Shown here one piece after another: positions 30,787 to 40,773 of a stretch of 64,000 nt of DNA; positions within the stretch are counted from its first letter, which is position 1; each line of letters begins with the position of its first letter. Both the position numbers and the translations under genes were made by a program. The notes beneath the pieces are model-generated. The model was given only the letters and a program-made list of their open reading frames with translations. It was not told the origin of the DNA and searched no databases. Source of the DNA: Pantoea sp. Cy-639 (GTDB lineage: Bacteria; Pseudomonadota; Gammaproteobacteria; Pseudomonadales; Pseudomonadaceae); the NCBI RefSeq assembly GCF_011752525.1, contig NZ_VWXI01000004.1, forward strand, positions 1 through 64,000. Direction: 5' to 3'.

Positions 30787-32078
30787 GTGGACCCCGTCAC
30801 TGCCCCGCGGTGCTGATCGCCGCGCCGGCTTCTGGCCAGGGCAAGACCACCGTCACCGCCGCCCTGGCGCGATTGCATCGCAACCTCGGGCGCAAGGTAC
30901 GGGTGTTCAAGTGCGGCCCGGACTTTCTCGACCCGATGATCCTCGAACGTGCCAGCGGCGCGCCGGTCTACCAACTGGACCTGTGGATGATCGGTGCCGA
31001 CGAGAGCCGGCGGCTGTTGTGGGAAGCGGCAGCCGATGCCGACCTGATCCTGATCGAAGGGGTCATGGGGCTGTTCGACGGCACGCCGTCCAGCGCCGAT
31101 CTGGCGCGGCATTTCGGCGTACCGGTGCTGGCGGTGATCGACGGCACGGCCATGGCTCAGACTTTCGGCGCCCTGGCCTTGGGCCTGGCGCGCTACCAGC
31201 CTGACCTGCCGTTCGCCGGGGTGCTGGCCAACCGGGTCGGCAGCCTGCGCCATGCGCAATTGCTCGAAGGCAGCCTCACCGAAGGCCTGCGCTGGTATGG
31301 CGGGTTGTCCCGTGAACGTGGCATCGAGCTGCCCAGCCGTCACCTCGGGCTGGTACAGGCCAGCGAGCTCAATGATCTGGACATGCGCCTGGATGCCGCC
31401 GCCGAAGCGCTGGGTGCGAGCTGCGATGCGGCCTTGCCGCCGCCTGTGAGCTTTGCCGCGCCTGAGCACCAGGACGTGGTCGCTGCGTTGGCGGGGGTAC
31501 GTATCGGCGTGGCTCGCGACGAGGCCTTCGCCTTCACCTACGGCGCCAACCTTGACCTGCTGCGAGGGCTTGGCGCAGAGCTCGCGTTCTTCTCGCCGTT
31601 GCATGATCGTGAGTTGCCGGCAGTGGACAGCCTCTACCTGCCAGGCGGCTATCCGGAGCTGCATCACCACGCGCTGGCGGCCAATGCGCCGATGCTCGAG
31701 GCGATCCGCGCCCATCATGCCCAGGGCAAGCCTCTGCTGGCCGAATGCGGCGGCATGCTCTACCTGCTCGATGCGTTGACCGATGTGGCGGGCGAACGCG
31801 CCGAGTTGCTCGGCCTGCTGGCAGGCGAGGCGACCATGCAGAAACGCCTGGCGGCATTGGCCCTGCAGGCCGTGGAACTGCCGGAAGGCACGCTGCGTGG
31901 GCATACCTATCATCACTCGCTGACCAGCACCGAGCTGGCGCCGATCGCCCGTGGCTCGAGCCCCAACGGCGGGCGAGGCAACGAGGCGGTGTACCGCCAG
32001 GGGCGCTTGACCGCTTCCTACGTGCATTTCTACTTTCCTTCCAACCCCGATGCGGCGGCGGCGCTGCTGCGACCATGA
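30783..32078 (+). CDS. cobB: Cobyrinate a,c-diamide synthase
   Basis: CobB amidates the a and c side chains of (hydrogeno)byrinate using glutamine and ATP. The protein is 431 residues: an N-terminal ATP-binding domain with APASGQGKTT and a C-terminal class I glutaminase domain with the nucleophile cysteine in LAECGGMLYL. It starts at GTG and overlaps cobO by four bases; bluB overlaps its end by four bases. Confidence 0.95.
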   Translation: MSGPRHCPAVLIAAPASGQGKTTVTAALARLHRNLGRKVRVFKCGPDFLDPMILERASGAPVYQLDLWMIGADESRRLLWEAAADADLILIEGVMGLFDGTPSSADLARHFGVPVLAVIDGTAMAQTFGALALGLARYQPDLPFAGVLANRVGSLRHAQLLEGSLTEGLRWYGGLSRERGIELPSRHLGLVQASELNDLDMRLDAAAEALGASCDAALPPPVSFAAPEHQDVVAALAGVRIGVARDEAFAFTYGANLDLLRGLGAELAFFSPLHDRELPAVDSLYLPGGYPELHHHALAANAPMLEAIRAHHAQGKPLLAECGGMLYLLDALTDVAGERAELLGLLAGEATMQKRLAALALQAVELPEGTLRGHTYHHSLTSTELAPIARGSSPNGGRGNEAVYRQGRLTASYVHFYFPSNPDAAAALLRP

Positions 32079-32725
32079 GCGATCACGCCTACAGTGCTGC
32101 CGACCGCGCGGCGATCTACCGGGCTATCGGCGAGCGTCGGGACATGCGCCATTTCGCCGGGGGCGAGGTAGCGCCCGAGTTGCTGCAGCGCCTGCTGGCC
32201 GCGGCCCACCAGGCACCCAGTGTCGGCCTGATGCAGCCGTGGCGGTTCATCCGTATCAGCCAGAGCGAGCTGCGCGCGCGCATCCAGGCGCTGGTGGAGC
32301 AGGAGCGGGTGCGGACTGCCGAGGCGCTGGGCGAACGCTCCGATGAGTTCATGAAGCTCAAGGTCGAAGGCATCAACGACTGCGCCGAAGTGCTGGTGGC
32401 TGCGTTGATGGACAACCGCGAACCGCACATCTTCGGGCGGCGCACTCTGCCCGAGATGGACCTGGCATCGCTGGCCTGCGCCATCCAGAACCTGTGGCTG
32501 GCGGCCCGTGCCGAAGGCCTGGGCATGGGCTGGGTGTCGCTGTTCGACCCGCAGGCGCTGGCCCGACTGCTGGGCATGCCGGCAGGGGCCAAGCCGGTGG
32601 CGGTCCTGTGCCTGGGCCCCGTGGAGGCGTTCTATCCGGCGCCGATGCTGGTGCTGGAGCAGTGGGCCGAACAACGGCCCCTGAGCGAGATGCTGTACGA
32701 GAACCAATGGGGAGAGCGCTCATGA
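32075..32725 (+). CDS. bluB: 5,6-dimethylbenzimidazole synthase
   Basis: BluB breaks down reduced FMN with oxygen to make the lower ligand of B12. The protein is 216 residues with the nitroreductase-like fold: [11 protein letters not shown] at the start, [15 protein letters not shown] as the conserved flavin region, and [10 protein letters not shown] near the C-terminus. Its presence means the cell can make its own dimethylbenzimidazole under air. Four-base ATGA overlaps join it to both neighbours. Confidence 0.95.
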   Translation: MSDHAYSAADRAAIYRAIGERRDMRHFAGGEVAPELLQRLLAAAHQAPSVGLMQPWRFIRISQSELRARIQALVEQERVRTAEALGERSDEFMKLKVEGINDCAEVLVAALMDNREPHIFGRRTLPEMDLASLACAIQNLWLAARAEGLGMGWVSLFDPQALARLLGMPAGAKPVAVLCLGPVEAFYPAPMLVLEQWAEQRPLSEMLYENQWGERS

Positions 32726-33630
32726 GCATGGCCTTGCTGATGGTTGCGGGCGTGGCGCTGGACGCCCTGCTCGGCGAGCCGCGTCGCCGTCACCCGTTGG
32801 TGGGCTTCGGCAACCTGGCGGCGAGCCTGGAGCGGCGCTTCAATGCGGGTGGTCGGGGCTGGCGCAGCCATGGCGTCAGTGCCTGGTTCCTGGCGGTGAT
32901 CCCGCTCACGGTGCTGGCGCTGCTGTTGTCCTGGCTACCCTACGTCGGCTGGCTGGTCGACGTGCTGGCGCTGTACTGCGCGCTGGGCCTGCGCAGCCTG
33001 GGCGAGCATGTGTTGCCGGTGGCCCAGGCCCTACGTCAGGGCGACCTCGAAGAAGCGCGGCGGCGGGTGGGTTATCTGGTCAGCCGCGAAACCCGTGAAC
33101 TGGACGAACCTGCCGTGGCCAGGGCCGCCACCGAATCGGTGCTGGAAAACGGCAGCGATGCGGTGTTCGCCGCGTTGTTCTGGTTTGCCGTCGCAGGTGC
33201 GCCCGGGGTGGTGCTGTATCGCCTGAGCAATACCCTCGACGCCATGTGGGGCTACCGTAACGAGCGCTTCGAGCGCTTCGGCTGGTGCGCGGCGCGTATC
33301 GACGATGTACTCAACTATATTCCGGCCCGCCTGGTGGCCCTGACCTATGCACTACTGGGCAAGACGTGCCTGGCCCTGGACTGCTGGCGTCGCCAGGCAC
33401 CGCTGTGGGACAGCCCCAACGCCGGTCCGGTGATGGCCGCCGGTGCCGGGGCGCTGGGGGTGGAACTGGGGGGGGCGGCGGTCTATCACGGCGAGTTGCA
33501 CGAGCGACCGCGCCTGGGCGATGGCCCCATGGCCGACGCCGAATCCATCGCCCGTGGCTGGAGGCTGGTACAGCGTGGTGTGTGGCTGTGGCTACTGGTG
33601 GTCGTCCTGGGAGCGTATCTGGATGCTTGA
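32722..33630 (+). CDS. cbiB: Adenosylcobinamide-phosphate synthase (CbiB/CobD family)
   Basis: CbiB attaches the aminopropanol (phosphate) arm to adenosylcobyric acid. The protein is 302 residues and membrane-bound, with several hydrophobic segments (about 45-95, 140-165 and the C-terminal 20 residues). Family motifs are [22 protein letters not shown] and [11 protein letters not shown]. It overlaps bluB by four bases and the aminotransferase-like gene by eight bases. Confidence 0.94.
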   Translation: MSMALLMVAGVALDALLGEPRRRHPLVGFGNLAASLERRFNAGGRGWRSHGVSAWFLAVIPLTVLALLLSWLPYVGWLVDVLALYCALGLRSLGEHVLPVAQALRQGDLEEARRRVGYLVSRETRELDEPAVARAATESVLENGSDAVFAALFWFAVAGAPGVVLYRLSNTLDAMWGYRNERFERFGWCAARIDDVLNYIPARLVALTYALLGKTCLALDCWRRQAPLWDSPNAGPVMAAGAGALGVELGGAAVYHGELHERPRLGDGPMADAESIARGWRLVQRGVWLWLLVVVLGAYLDA

Positions 33631-34615
33631 GCACGGAGGCCGCCTGCTGAAGGCGGTGAGGCAGTACGGGATCGCCCGCGAGCAATGGCTCGATCTGTCC
33701 AGTGGAATCGCACCCTGGGCCTACCCGGTGCCTGATATTCCCCTGGACGCCTGGGCCCGTCTGCCGGAGACCGAAGATGGCCTGGAGCAGGCGGCGCGAG
33801 GCTACTATGGCGTCAGCGCGCTGCTGGCCGTGGCGGGTTCGCAGGCGGCGATCCAGGCGTTGCCGCTGTTGCGCCCTGCAGGCCGGATTGGCGTGCTGTC
33901 GCCGTGCTACGCCGAGCACCCACATGCCTGGCAGCGCGCCGGACATGTGCTGGTCGAGCTGGACGAGACCCAGGTCGAAGCGGCGCTCGACAGCCTTGGC
34001 GTGCTGCTGCTGGTCAACCCCAACAACCCCACTGGCCGCCGCGTGTCTCGCGAGCGCCTGCTGGCCTGGCATGCGCGCCTGGCCGAGCGCGGTGGTTGGC
34101 TGGTGGTGGACGAAGCGTTCATGGACAACACGCCGCAGTACAGCGTGGTCGAGCAGGCCGGGCGGCCAGGGCTGATCGTGCTGCGCTCGTTCGGCAAGTT
34201 CTTTGGCCTGGCCGGTGTGCGACTGGGCTTTGTCATGGCCCAGGCACAGGTGCTGCAGGCGCTGGCCGAGGCCCTCGGGCCCTGGACCGTCAGTGGTCCG
34301 ACCCGGGTGCTGGGGCAGGCCTGCTTCGCCGATCAGGCCGCGCACCTGGCGCAGATCGACCGTTGCCACCTCGCCAGCGAGCGCCTGGCGCGCCTGCTCG
34401 GCGACGCCGGCCTGGCCCCCAGCGGCGGCTGCGATCTGTTCCAGTACGTGCGTGGCGAACAGGCCGCGCACCTGCATGACTTTCTCGCCCGGCGCGGCAT
34501 CCTGGTACGCCTGTTCGAACAGCCGCCAGCGCTGCGCCTGGGCCTGCCGCCCAGCGCGGCGGACGAGCAACGCCTGGCCCTGGCCCTGGCGGACTACCAG
34601 AAGGAATCGGCATGA
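33623..34615 (+). CDS. cobC: Threonine-phosphate decarboxylase (CobC/CobD)
   Basis: A 330-residue PLP enzyme of the aminotransferase fold that decarboxylates L-threonine phosphate to aminopropanol phosphate, the arm used by CbiB. The motif NPNNPTGR binds the cofactor and the PLP lysine is K192 in SFGKFFG. Pseudomonas annotation uses cobC for this enzyme, which clashes with the phosphatase name used in enterics. It overlaps both neighbours by a few bases. Confidence 0.92.
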   Translation: MLEHGGRLLKAVRQYGIAREQWLDLSSGIAPWAYPVPDIPLDAWARLPETEDGLEQAARGYYGVSALLAVAGSQAAIQALPLLRPAGRIGVLSPCYAEHPHAWQRAGHVLVELDETQVEAALDSLGVLLLVNPNNPTGRRVSRERLLAWHARLAERGGWLVVDEAFMDNTPQYSVVEQAGRPGLIVLRSFGKFFGLAGVRLGFVMAQAQVLQALAEALGPWTVSGPTRVLGQACFADQAAHLAQIDRCHLASERLARLLGDAGLAPSGGCDLFQYVRGEQAAHLHDFLARRGILVRLFEQPPALRLGLPPSAADEQRLALALADYQKESA

Positions 34616-36075
34616 CCACCCTCATGGTGCAAGGCACCACCTCCGATGCCGGCAAGAGCACGCTGGTCACCGCGCTGTGTCGCTGGTTGCTGCGCCAGGG
34701 CATCGCCGTGGTGCCGTTCAAGCCACAGAACATGGCGCTCAACAGCGCAGTGACCGCCGACGGTGGCGAGATCGGTCGTGCCCAGGCGGTACAGGCCCAG
34801 GCCTGCCGGTTGGCGCCGCACACCGATATGAACCCGGTGTTGCTCAAGCCCAACAGCGACACCGGCGCCCAGGTGATCGTCCATGGCCGCGCGGTGACCA
34901 GCATGAACGCAGTCGCCTACCACGACTACAAGGCGATCGCGATGCAGGCAGTGCTGGCGTCCCATGAGCGGCTGCGCACGGCTTACCCGGTGGTGATGGT
35001 CGAAGGCGCGGGCTCGCCGGCCGAGATCAACCTGCGTGCCGGGGACATCGCCAACATGGGCTTCGCCGAAGCCGTCGACTGTCCGGTGATCCTGGTGGCC
35101 GACATCAACCGCGGCGGGGTCTTCGCCCATCTGGTCGGTACCCTCGAGCTGTTGTCGCCGAGCGAGCAGGCGCGGGTCAAGGGCTTCGTCATCAACCGCT
35201 TCCGCGGTGACATTGCCTTGCTGCAACCAGGTCTGGACTGGCTGGAGCAACGCACGGGCAAACCGGTGCTGGGCGTGCTGCCCTATGTCACCGACCTGCA
35301 CCTGGAGGCCGAGGACGGCATCGACACGCGTCAAGCGGCCAAGGGCGGGCGTTTGCTCAAGGTGATCGTCCCGGTGCTGCCGCGCATCAGCAACCACACC
35401 GATTTCGACCCGCTGCGCCTGCACCCCCAGGTGGACCTGCAGTTCATCGGGCCTGGCCAAGCGATTCCACCTGCCGACCTGATCATCCTGCCCGGTTCCA
35501 AGAGCGTGCGCGGCGACCTGGCGCAATTGCGCGAGCGCGGCTGGGATACGGCCATCGCCCGTCACTTGCGCTATGGCGGCAAGCTGATCGGCATCTGCGG
35601 CGGGCTGCAGATGCTGGGCATGCAGATTCATGATCCGCTGGGCCTGGAGGGACCGGCCGGTTCCAGCGATGGCCTTGGCCTGCTCGACTACAGCACCGTG
35701 CTCGAGGCCGAGAAGCAGTTGCGCAATGTATCGGGCATCCTCGGGCTCGAGCAGGCGCCGGTCTCGGGCTACGAGATTCATGCGGGCGTCACCCAGGGCG
35801 TGGCGTTGCAACGGCCTGCCGTGCAACTGGCCGATGGACGAGCCGACGGTGCGCTCAGTGCCGATGGGCAGATCCTTGCCACCTATCTGCACGGGCTGTT
35901 CGAAGGCAGCCAGTCGTGCGCTGCATTGCTGCGCTGGGCAGGATTGGCCGAGGCGCAGAGCATCGACTACGAAGCCTTGCGCGAGCGTGACATCGAGCGC
36001 TTGGCCGATCTGGTCGAGCGACACCTGGATACTGCGCGTTTGCGCCAATTGTGCGGAGTCGTCGAGCATGCATAG
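34612..36075 (+). CDS. cobQ: Cobyric acid synthase
   Basis: CobQ makes four successive amidations to give cobyric acid. The protein is 487 residues: an N-terminal ATP-binding domain with [14 protein letters not shown] and KPQNMALNS, and a C-terminal glutaminase domain with the nucleophile cysteine in [10 protein letters not shown] and a catalytic histidine near the end. Normal length. It overlaps the preceding gene by four bases and cobU by eight. Confidence 0.96.
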   Translation: MTTLMVQGTTSDAGKSTLVTALCRWLLRQGIAVVPFKPQNMALNSAVTADGGEIGRAQAVQAQACRLAPHTDMNPVLLKPNSDTGAQVIVHGRAVTSMNAVAYHDYKAIAMQAVLASHERLRTAYPVVMVEGAGSPAEINLRAGDIANMGFAEAVDCPVILVADINRGGVFAHLVGTLELLSPSEQARVKGFVINRFRGDIALLQPGLDWLEQRTGKPVLGVLPYVTDLHLEAEDGIDTRQAAKGGRLLKVIVPVLPRISNHTDFDPLRLHPQVDLQFIGPGQAIPPADLIILPGSKSVRGDLAQLRERGWDTAIARHLRYGGKLIGICGGLQMLGMQIHDPLGLEGPAGSSDGLGLLDYSTVLEAEKQLRNVSGILGLEQAPVSGYEIHAGVTQGVALQRPAVQLADGRADGALSADGQILATYLHGLFEGSQSCAALLRWAGLAEAQSIDYEALRERDIERLADLVERHLDTARLRQLCGVVEHA

Positions 36076-36589
36076 CCTGATCCTCGGCGGTGCCCGCTCG
36101 GGCAAGAGCCGCCTGGCCGAACAATTGGCCAGCGACAGTGGCCTGGCGGTGACCTATATCGCTACCAGCCAGCCGCTGGACGGTGAAATGAACGAGCGCG
36201 TGCGCCTGCACCGCGAGCGGCGTCCGGAGGCATGGGGGCTGATCGAAGAGCCCCTGGCTCTGGCCCGTGTGCTGCGTGCAGAGGCCGGCGAAGGGCGTTG
36301 CCTGCTGGTGGACTGCCTGACCCTGTGGCTGACCAACCTGCTGATGCTCGAGGACGAGCAGCGCCTGGTCGAGGAGCGCGACGCGCTGCTTGACTGTATT
36401 GAACACCTGCCCGGCACGCTCATCCTGGTCAGCAACGAAACCGGCCTGGGCGTGGTGCCCATGGGCGAGCTGACCCGGCGCTATGTCGATCTCGCCGGCT
36501 GGCTGCACCAGGCCGTGGCCGCGCGTTGTCAGCGCGTGGTACTGACCGTGGCCGGTCTTCCCCTCATGCTCAAAGGACCCGCTCTATGA
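36068..36589 (+). CDS. cobU: Adenosylcobinamide kinase / phosphate guanylyltransferase
   Basis: The bifunctional enzyme (CobU/CobP) phosphorylates adenosylcobinamide and then attaches GMP. The protein is 173 residues with the P-loop [12 protein letters not shown] at the N-terminus, the guanylylated histidine region [11 protein letters not shown], and [13 protein letters not shown]. The ATG at 36068 lies inside the end of cobQ; the stop overlaps cobT by four bases. Confidence 0.95.
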   Translation: MHSLILGGARSGKSRLAEQLASDSGLAVTYIATSQPLDGEMNERVRLHRERRPEAWGLIEEPLALARVLRAEAGEGRCLLVDCLTLWLTNLLMLEDEQRLVEERDALLDCIEHLPGTLILVSNETGLGVVPMGELTRRYVDLAGWLHQAVAARCQRVVLTVAGLPLMLKGPAL

Positions 36590-37641
36590 CCCAGATGTGG
36601 TGGCGCGATGCCTGCCAACCCCTCGATACCGCCGCCATGGACCAGGCCCGTCTCCGTCAGCAGCAACTGACCAAACCCGCCGGTTCCCTCGGCCAGCTCG
36701 AAGACCTGGCGGTCCGCCTGGCCGGCCTGCAGGGCCGTGAGCGTCCGCGCCTGGAGCGGGTCGCCATCAGCATCTTCGCTGGCGATCATGGCGTGGTGGA
36801 GGAGGGTATTTCCGCCTATCCGCAGGCAGTGACCGGACAGATGCTGCGCAACTTCGTCGGCGGCGGTGCCGCGATCAGCGTGCTGGCGCGCCAACTGGAG
36901 GCCAGCCTGGAGGTGGTCGACCTCGGCACCATCGAGCCAGGTCTTGCCCTGGCGGGGGTGCATCATCTGCGTCTGGGCGCCGGTACCGCCAACTTTGCCC
37001 GTCAGCCGGCCATGACCGACACTCAGCTGGCCGCGGCCCTTCAGGCGGGGCGAGACAGTGCGCTGCACGCCTTCGATGACGGCGCCCAATTGTTCATCGG
37101 CGGCGAGATGGGCATTGGCAACACCACTGCCGCCGCCGCCCTGGCCAGCACCTTGCTGGGTTGTCCGGCGCGGGAGCTGAGCGGCCCGGGCACCGGCCTG
37201 GACAGCGCGGGTGTGCGTCACAAGGCAGACGTGATCGAGCGTGCCCTGGTGCTGCATGGCCTGCGCGCGGACGAGCCATTGCGGGCGCTGGCGTGCGTTG
37301 GCGGCTTCGAGATCGCCGCGTTGGTCGGCGCCTACCTGGCCTGTGCCCAGCAAGGCGTGGCGGTGCTGGTAGACGGTTTCATCTGCAGTGTCGCGGCCCT
37401 GGTGGCGGTGCGCCTGAATCCACAATGCCGCCCTTGGCTGTTGTTTGCCCATCAAGGGGCAGAGCCCGGGCACAAGGCGCTGCTGGCCGCGCTCGAGGCC
37501 GAGCCCTTGCTGGCCCTGGGGCTGCGTCTGGGCGAGGGCAGTGGCGCTGCCCTGGCGGTGCCGCTGATCCGGCTGGCCTGCGCCCTGCATGGGCAGATGG
37601 CGACCTTTGCCGAGGCTGCAGTGGCGGATCGGCCGGCATGA
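36586..37641 (+). CDS. cobT: Nicotinate-nucleotide-dimethylbenzimidazole phosphoribosyltransferase
   Basis: CobT activates dimethylbenzimidazole to alpha-ribazole phosphate. The protein is 351 residues. Conserved parts include [40 protein letters not shown] and the catalytic glutamate in [11 protein letters not shown]. It provides the step after BluB within the same operon. Overlaps of four bases are found at both ends. Confidence 0.96.
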   Translation: MTQMWWRDACQPLDTAAMDQARLRQQQLTKPAGSLGQLEDLAVRLAGLQGRERPRLERVAISIFAGDHGVVEEGISAYPQAVTGQMLRNFVGGGAAISVLARQLEASLEVVDLGTIEPGLALAGVHHLRLGAGTANFARQPAMTDTQLAAALQAGRDSALHAFDDGAQLFIGGEMGIGNTTAAAALASTLLGCPARELSGPGTGLDSAGVRHKADVIERALVLHGLRADEPLRALACVGGFEIAALVGAYLACAQQGVAVLVDGFICSVAALVAVRLNPQCRPWLLFAHQGAEPGHKALLAALEAEPLLALGLRLGEGSGAALAVPLIRLACALHGQMATFAEAAVADRPA

Positions 37642-38207
37642 TCCTCGACCTGTTGCGTCACGGCGAGACCGAGCAGGGCGGCGGCTTGCGCGGCAGCCTG
37701 GACGACGCCCTGACGCCGGCCGGTTGGGCGCAGATGCGCCAGGCGGTGGCTACGGCGGGGCCTTGGGACGCGCTGATCAGCTCGCCCTTGCAGCGCTGCG
37801 CGCTGTTCGCCGACGAGCTGGGCGCGCGCCTGGGCTTGCCGGTACGGCGCGAGGCCGCGCTGCGCGAACTGCATTTCGGCGACTGGGAAGGGCGCAGCGC
37901 GGCGCAGATCATGCAGACCGAGGCGGATGCCCTGGGCCGGTTCTGGAGCGATCCCTACGCATTCACGCCGCCGGCTGGCGAGCCCGTCGCGGCGTTTGCC
38001 GAGCGGGTTATCGCGGCCATCGACGCGCTGGCCGTGAGCCACGCAGGCCGGCGCGTGCTGCTGGTCACCCATGGCGGCGTGATGCGCCTGTTGCTGGCGC
38101 GGGCCCGGGGCCTGCCGCGCGAACAACTGCTGCAGGTCGAGGTCGGGCATGGGGCCTTGGCACGCCTGGCCCTGGCTGCGGACGGCCGCTTGCTCGAGGT
38201 GGTGTGA
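37638..38207 (+). CDS. Alpha-ribazole phosphatase, histidine phosphatase family
   Basis: A 189-residue histidine phosphatase with the catalytic LRHGETEQ at residues 6-13, a second arginine region (SSPLQRC), ELHFGDWEG and the second catalytic histidine in LLVTHGG. In this context it should remove phosphate from alpha-ribazole 5'-phosphate or from adenosylcobalamin 5'-phosphate. It is the CobC of enteric nomenclature; the symbol is left blank to avoid confusion with the decarboxylase. Confidence 0.9.
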   Translation: MILDLLRHGETEQGGGLRGSLDDALTPAGWAQMRQAVATAGPWDALISSPLQRCALFADELGARLGLPVRREAALRELHFGDWEGRSAAQIMQTEADALGRFWSDPYAFTPPAGEPVAAFAERVIAAIDALAVSHAGRRVLLVTHGGVMRLLLARARGLPREQLLQVEVGHGALARLALAADGRLLEVV

Positions 38208-38208
38208 G

Positions 38209-38946
38209 ATGACGCCGTTCTGGATCGCCCTGCAGTTCCTCAGCAGCCTGCCGGTGCGTCTGCCGGGTATGCCGGAGCCCCGCGAGATGGGGCGTTCGCT
38301 GCTGTGGTACCCGGTGGTCGGGCTGCTGTTCGGCTTGTTGCTGTGGTTGGCCAGCGGGCTCTTGCAGGGTGTGGCGGTGCCCTTGCATGCGGCACTGCTG
38401 CTGGCGCTGTGGGTACTGCTCAGTGGCGGGCTGCACCTCGACGGTCTGGCCGACAGCGCCGATGCCTGGCTGGGTGGATTCGGCGATCGCGAGCGCACGC
38501 TGCAGATCATGAAGGACCCGCGTAGCGGGCCGATCGCCGTGGTGACCCTGGTGCTGGTGCTGCTGCTCAAGTTCTGTGCGCTGTGGGTACTGGTCGAGCA
38601 AGGGGCCGCAGGCCTGTTGCTGCTGGCCCCGGTGATAGGGCGGGCGGCGATGCTTGGATTGTTCCTGGGCACACCTTATGTGCGGGCCGGTGGCTTGGGG
38701 GCGGCGCTGGCCGAGCACGTGCCGCGACGGTCCGCTTGTTGGGTGTTGCTGGCCTGCACATTGGCCTGCCTGGCACTGGGTGGCCGCGCCGCGTTGTTGA
38801 GCCTGCTGTCTGCGGGGCTGGCGTTCGGCTGGCTGCGACACCTGATGTGCAAGCGTCTGGGGGGCACCACCGGCGATACGGCGGGCGCGTTGCTCGAGTT
38901 GCTGGAGCTGGTGGTGGTGGTGAGCCTGGCACTGGCCGTCTCGTAG
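38209..38946 (+). CDS. cobS: Adenosylcobinamide-GDP ribazoletransferase
   Basis: CobS joins adenosylcobinamide-GDP to alpha-ribazole (phosphate), the closing reaction of B12 synthesis. The protein is 245 residues and polytopic, with six or so hydrophobic helices. The family motifs GGLHLDGLADSADAW and MKDPRSGPIAV mark the active site. It is the tenth and last gene of the operon. No obvious terminator follows in the 125 bases before the GH5 gene. Confidence 0.95.
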   Translation: MTPFWIALQFLSSLPVRLPGMPEPREMGRSLLWYPVVGLLFGLLLWLASGLLQGVAVPLHAALLLALWVLLSGGLHLDGLADSADAWLGGFGDRERTLQIMKDPRSGPIAVVTLVLVLLLKFCALWVLVEQGAAGLLLLAPVIGRAAMLGLFLGTPYVRAGGLGAALAEHVPRRSACWVLLACTLACLALGGRAALLSLLSAGLAFGWLRHLMCKRLGGTTGDTAGALLELLELVVVVSLALAVS

Positions 38947-39071
38947 GCGCCTGCTCGACGGTCAGGCTGGATCTACCATTCCCAGGAACGATCTGACATC
39001 TGATCCGGAAAGCGCTACCAGCTATCGCGCTTATGCTCGTGTCCTCCTTCCCTCCGCCAGGACGTCAAGCC

Positions 39072-40262
39072 ATGCACTGCCGTATCCTTGCCTTCGTGTT
39101 GATCTTGGCCGCCATGCCAGCCAGCGCCGCCGACCTGATCAATTTCTGGAACACCCCCCGCCACGGCGGCAACAGTTTCAATCGCCTGCCGCCGGACCAG
39201 GCCTATTTCGATGCGCTCAAAGGCTATGGCGCCAGTTGGGTGCGCCTTTCCTATGACAAGTGGCGGCCGGCTGGCCGTGACTTCCTGCTCGGTAATGCCG
39301 ATGACTATCAGGGCCTGTCTTCTGCCGACCTGAAGCAATTGATCGCGGTCCTCGATCGCGCTCACGCAGCCGGCCTCAAAGTGGTGATCACGCCGCTGTC
39401 GTTGCCTGGCATGCGCTGGGCGCAGAACAACCACGACCAGTTTGACGACCGCCTGTGGCAGGACAAGCGCTATTGGGCCCAGGCCGGGCGTTTCTGGCAT
39501 GACCTGGCGCTGGCACTCAAGAACCATCCGGCCGTGGCCGCCTATAACCTGATCAACGAGCCAGCGCCGGAAAAGCAGGGTGGCCTGGCCGAACACGCCA
39601 GCCAGGCGGCGATGCGCCAGTGGTATGCCCGCCAGCAAGGCACTGCGCGGGACCTGCCGGCGCTGTACCGGCAGCTGCTGTCGGCGATCCGTGAAGTCGA
39701 CGGCAAGACCCCGGTGATGGTCGATGCCGGCTGGTATGCCGCTGCCGATGCCTTCGGCTACTGGCCGCAGGCGCTGGACGATGCGCGGGTGCTGTACAGC
39801 GTGCACATGTATGAACCCTATGCCGCCACCAGCGCGCCCAATCTCTTGCGCAAGCGTCCCAACGACTACCCGGGCATGGTGCCTTTCGCAGGCTGGCGGC
39901 AGCAGTGGAATGGCGCGCGAGTCGCCGACTATCTGCGCTTGCCGGTGGATTGGGCCGACGCCCACTCAGTGCCAAGGTCGCGCCTGGTGGTCGGAGAGTT
40001 CGGCTGCATGCGCCGCCTGCCAGGTTGTCGGCAGTACCTGGAGGATGTCCTGAGCGTGCTGGATCGTCAGCATTTGCACTGGGCGTTCTACAGCTTTCGC
40101 GAAGACAGCTGGGACGGCATGGACTACGAGCTGGGCACCGCCAAGGTGCCATGGCGCTACTGGAAGGCCGTGGAGGAGGGCACTCGGGATCCTCTGGCAC
40201 GTCAGCCCACGGTGCTGTTCGAGCCGATACTGCGCCGTTTGCGGGCCTCTGGACAGCCTTGA
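39072..40262 (+). CDS. Secreted glycoside hydrolase family 5-like protein
   Basis: A 396-residue protein with a signal peptide (MHCRILAFVLILAAMPASAA) and a GH5-type (beta/alpha)8 fold. The acid/base glutamate is E163 in LINEPAP and the nucleophile E309 in VVGEFGC; the HMYEPY region before the nucleophile is also typical. Such enzymes cut beta-1,4-glucan or mannan. No cellulose or alginate genes are near, so its substrate is open. The start at 39072 is chosen for the clean signal peptide; 13 codons upstream are also open. Confidence 0.85.
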   Translation: MHCRILAFVLILAAMPASAADLINFWNTPRHGGNSFNRLPPDQAYFDALKGYGASWVRLSYDKWRPAGRDFLLGNADDYQGLSSADLKQLIAVLDRAHAAGLKVVITPLSLPGMRWAQNNHDQFDDRLWQDKRYWAQAGRFWHDLALALKNHPAVAAYNLINEPAPEKQGGLAEHASQAAMRQWYARQQGTARDLPALYRQLLSAIREVDGKTPVMVDAGWYAAADAFGYWPQALDDARVLYSVHMYEPYAATSAPNLLRKRPNDYPGMVPFAGWRQQWNGARVADYLRLPVDWADAHSVPRSRLVVGEFGCMRRLPGCRQYLEDVLSVLDRQHLHWAFYSFREDSWDGMDYELGTAKVPWRYWKAVEEGTRDPLARQPTVLFEPILRRLRASGQP

Positions 40263-40285
40263 AACTTCTTGCAACATCCAAGGTG

Positions 40286-40299
40286 CGGGTATATACACG
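40286..40299. promoter_or_regulatory. MarR-type operator, first copy
   Basis: The 14-base sequence cgggtatatacacg matches 13 of 14 positions of the perfect palindrome found before the MFS gene. It lies six bases before the marR ATG, where binding would block its own expression. Confidence 0.7.
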
Positions 40300-40304
40300 T
40301 AACC

Positions 40305-40709
40305 ATGCTGACCAGTGAATGCATCTGTACCCACCTGCGTCGCGCTGCCCGTGGGGTGAGCCGGCATTACGACGAAGCCCTTGCTGGCTTCGACATCAAT
40401 GTCGCCCAGTTTTCCCTGCTGCGTCACGTGCAGCGGCTCGATCGTCCGAGTATCACCAGCCTGGCCGAGGCCATGGGCCTGGAGCGCAGTACCTTGGGGC
40501 GCAACCTGCGAGTGCTCGAGGCCGAAGGGCTGGTGCAGTTGGCCGACGGTGACGACCAGCGCAACCGCCTGGTGCTGCTGAGCGAGGCGGGCAGGGCGCG
40601 GCTGGAGGCTGCTCACCCGGCCTGGGAGCGGGCCCAGGCCCAACTGGTGGCAAAGTTGGGAGAAGGCGCGCGCGACGAACTGGTGCGTCTGCTGGAGCGC
40701 CTGGCCTGA
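40305..40709 (+). CDS. MarR family transcriptional regulator
   Basis: A 134-residue winged-helix regulator. The DNA-binding core runs from about residue 25 to 95, with SLAEAMGLERSTLGRNLRVLE as recognition helix region and the wing GDDQRNRLV. Two cysteines near the N-terminus (C6, C8 in ECICTH) could make it redox-sensitive. The matching palindromes before this gene and before the adjacent exporter gene make a self-repressing marR-exporter unit the simplest reading. Confidence 0.88.
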   Translation: MLTSECICTHLRRAARGVSRHYDEALAGFDINVAQFSLLRHVQRLDRPSITSLAEAMGLERSTLGRNLRVLEAEGLVQLADGDDQRNRLVLLSEAGRARLEAAHPAWERAQAQLVAKLGEGARDELVRLLERLA

Positions 40710-40726
40710 TGAATCACGACTAAAAG

Positions 40727-40740
40727 CGGGTATATACCCG
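40727..40740. promoter_or_regulatory. MarR-type operator, perfect palindrome
   Basis: The sequence cgggtatatacccg is a perfect 14-bp palindrome in the 64-base gap between marR and the MFS gene. A near-identical copy lies before marR. It probably covers the exporter's promoter. Confidence 0.78.
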
Positions 40741-40773
40741 TATAGCCCTTGCGATGTGCTGGAGACAACGACA

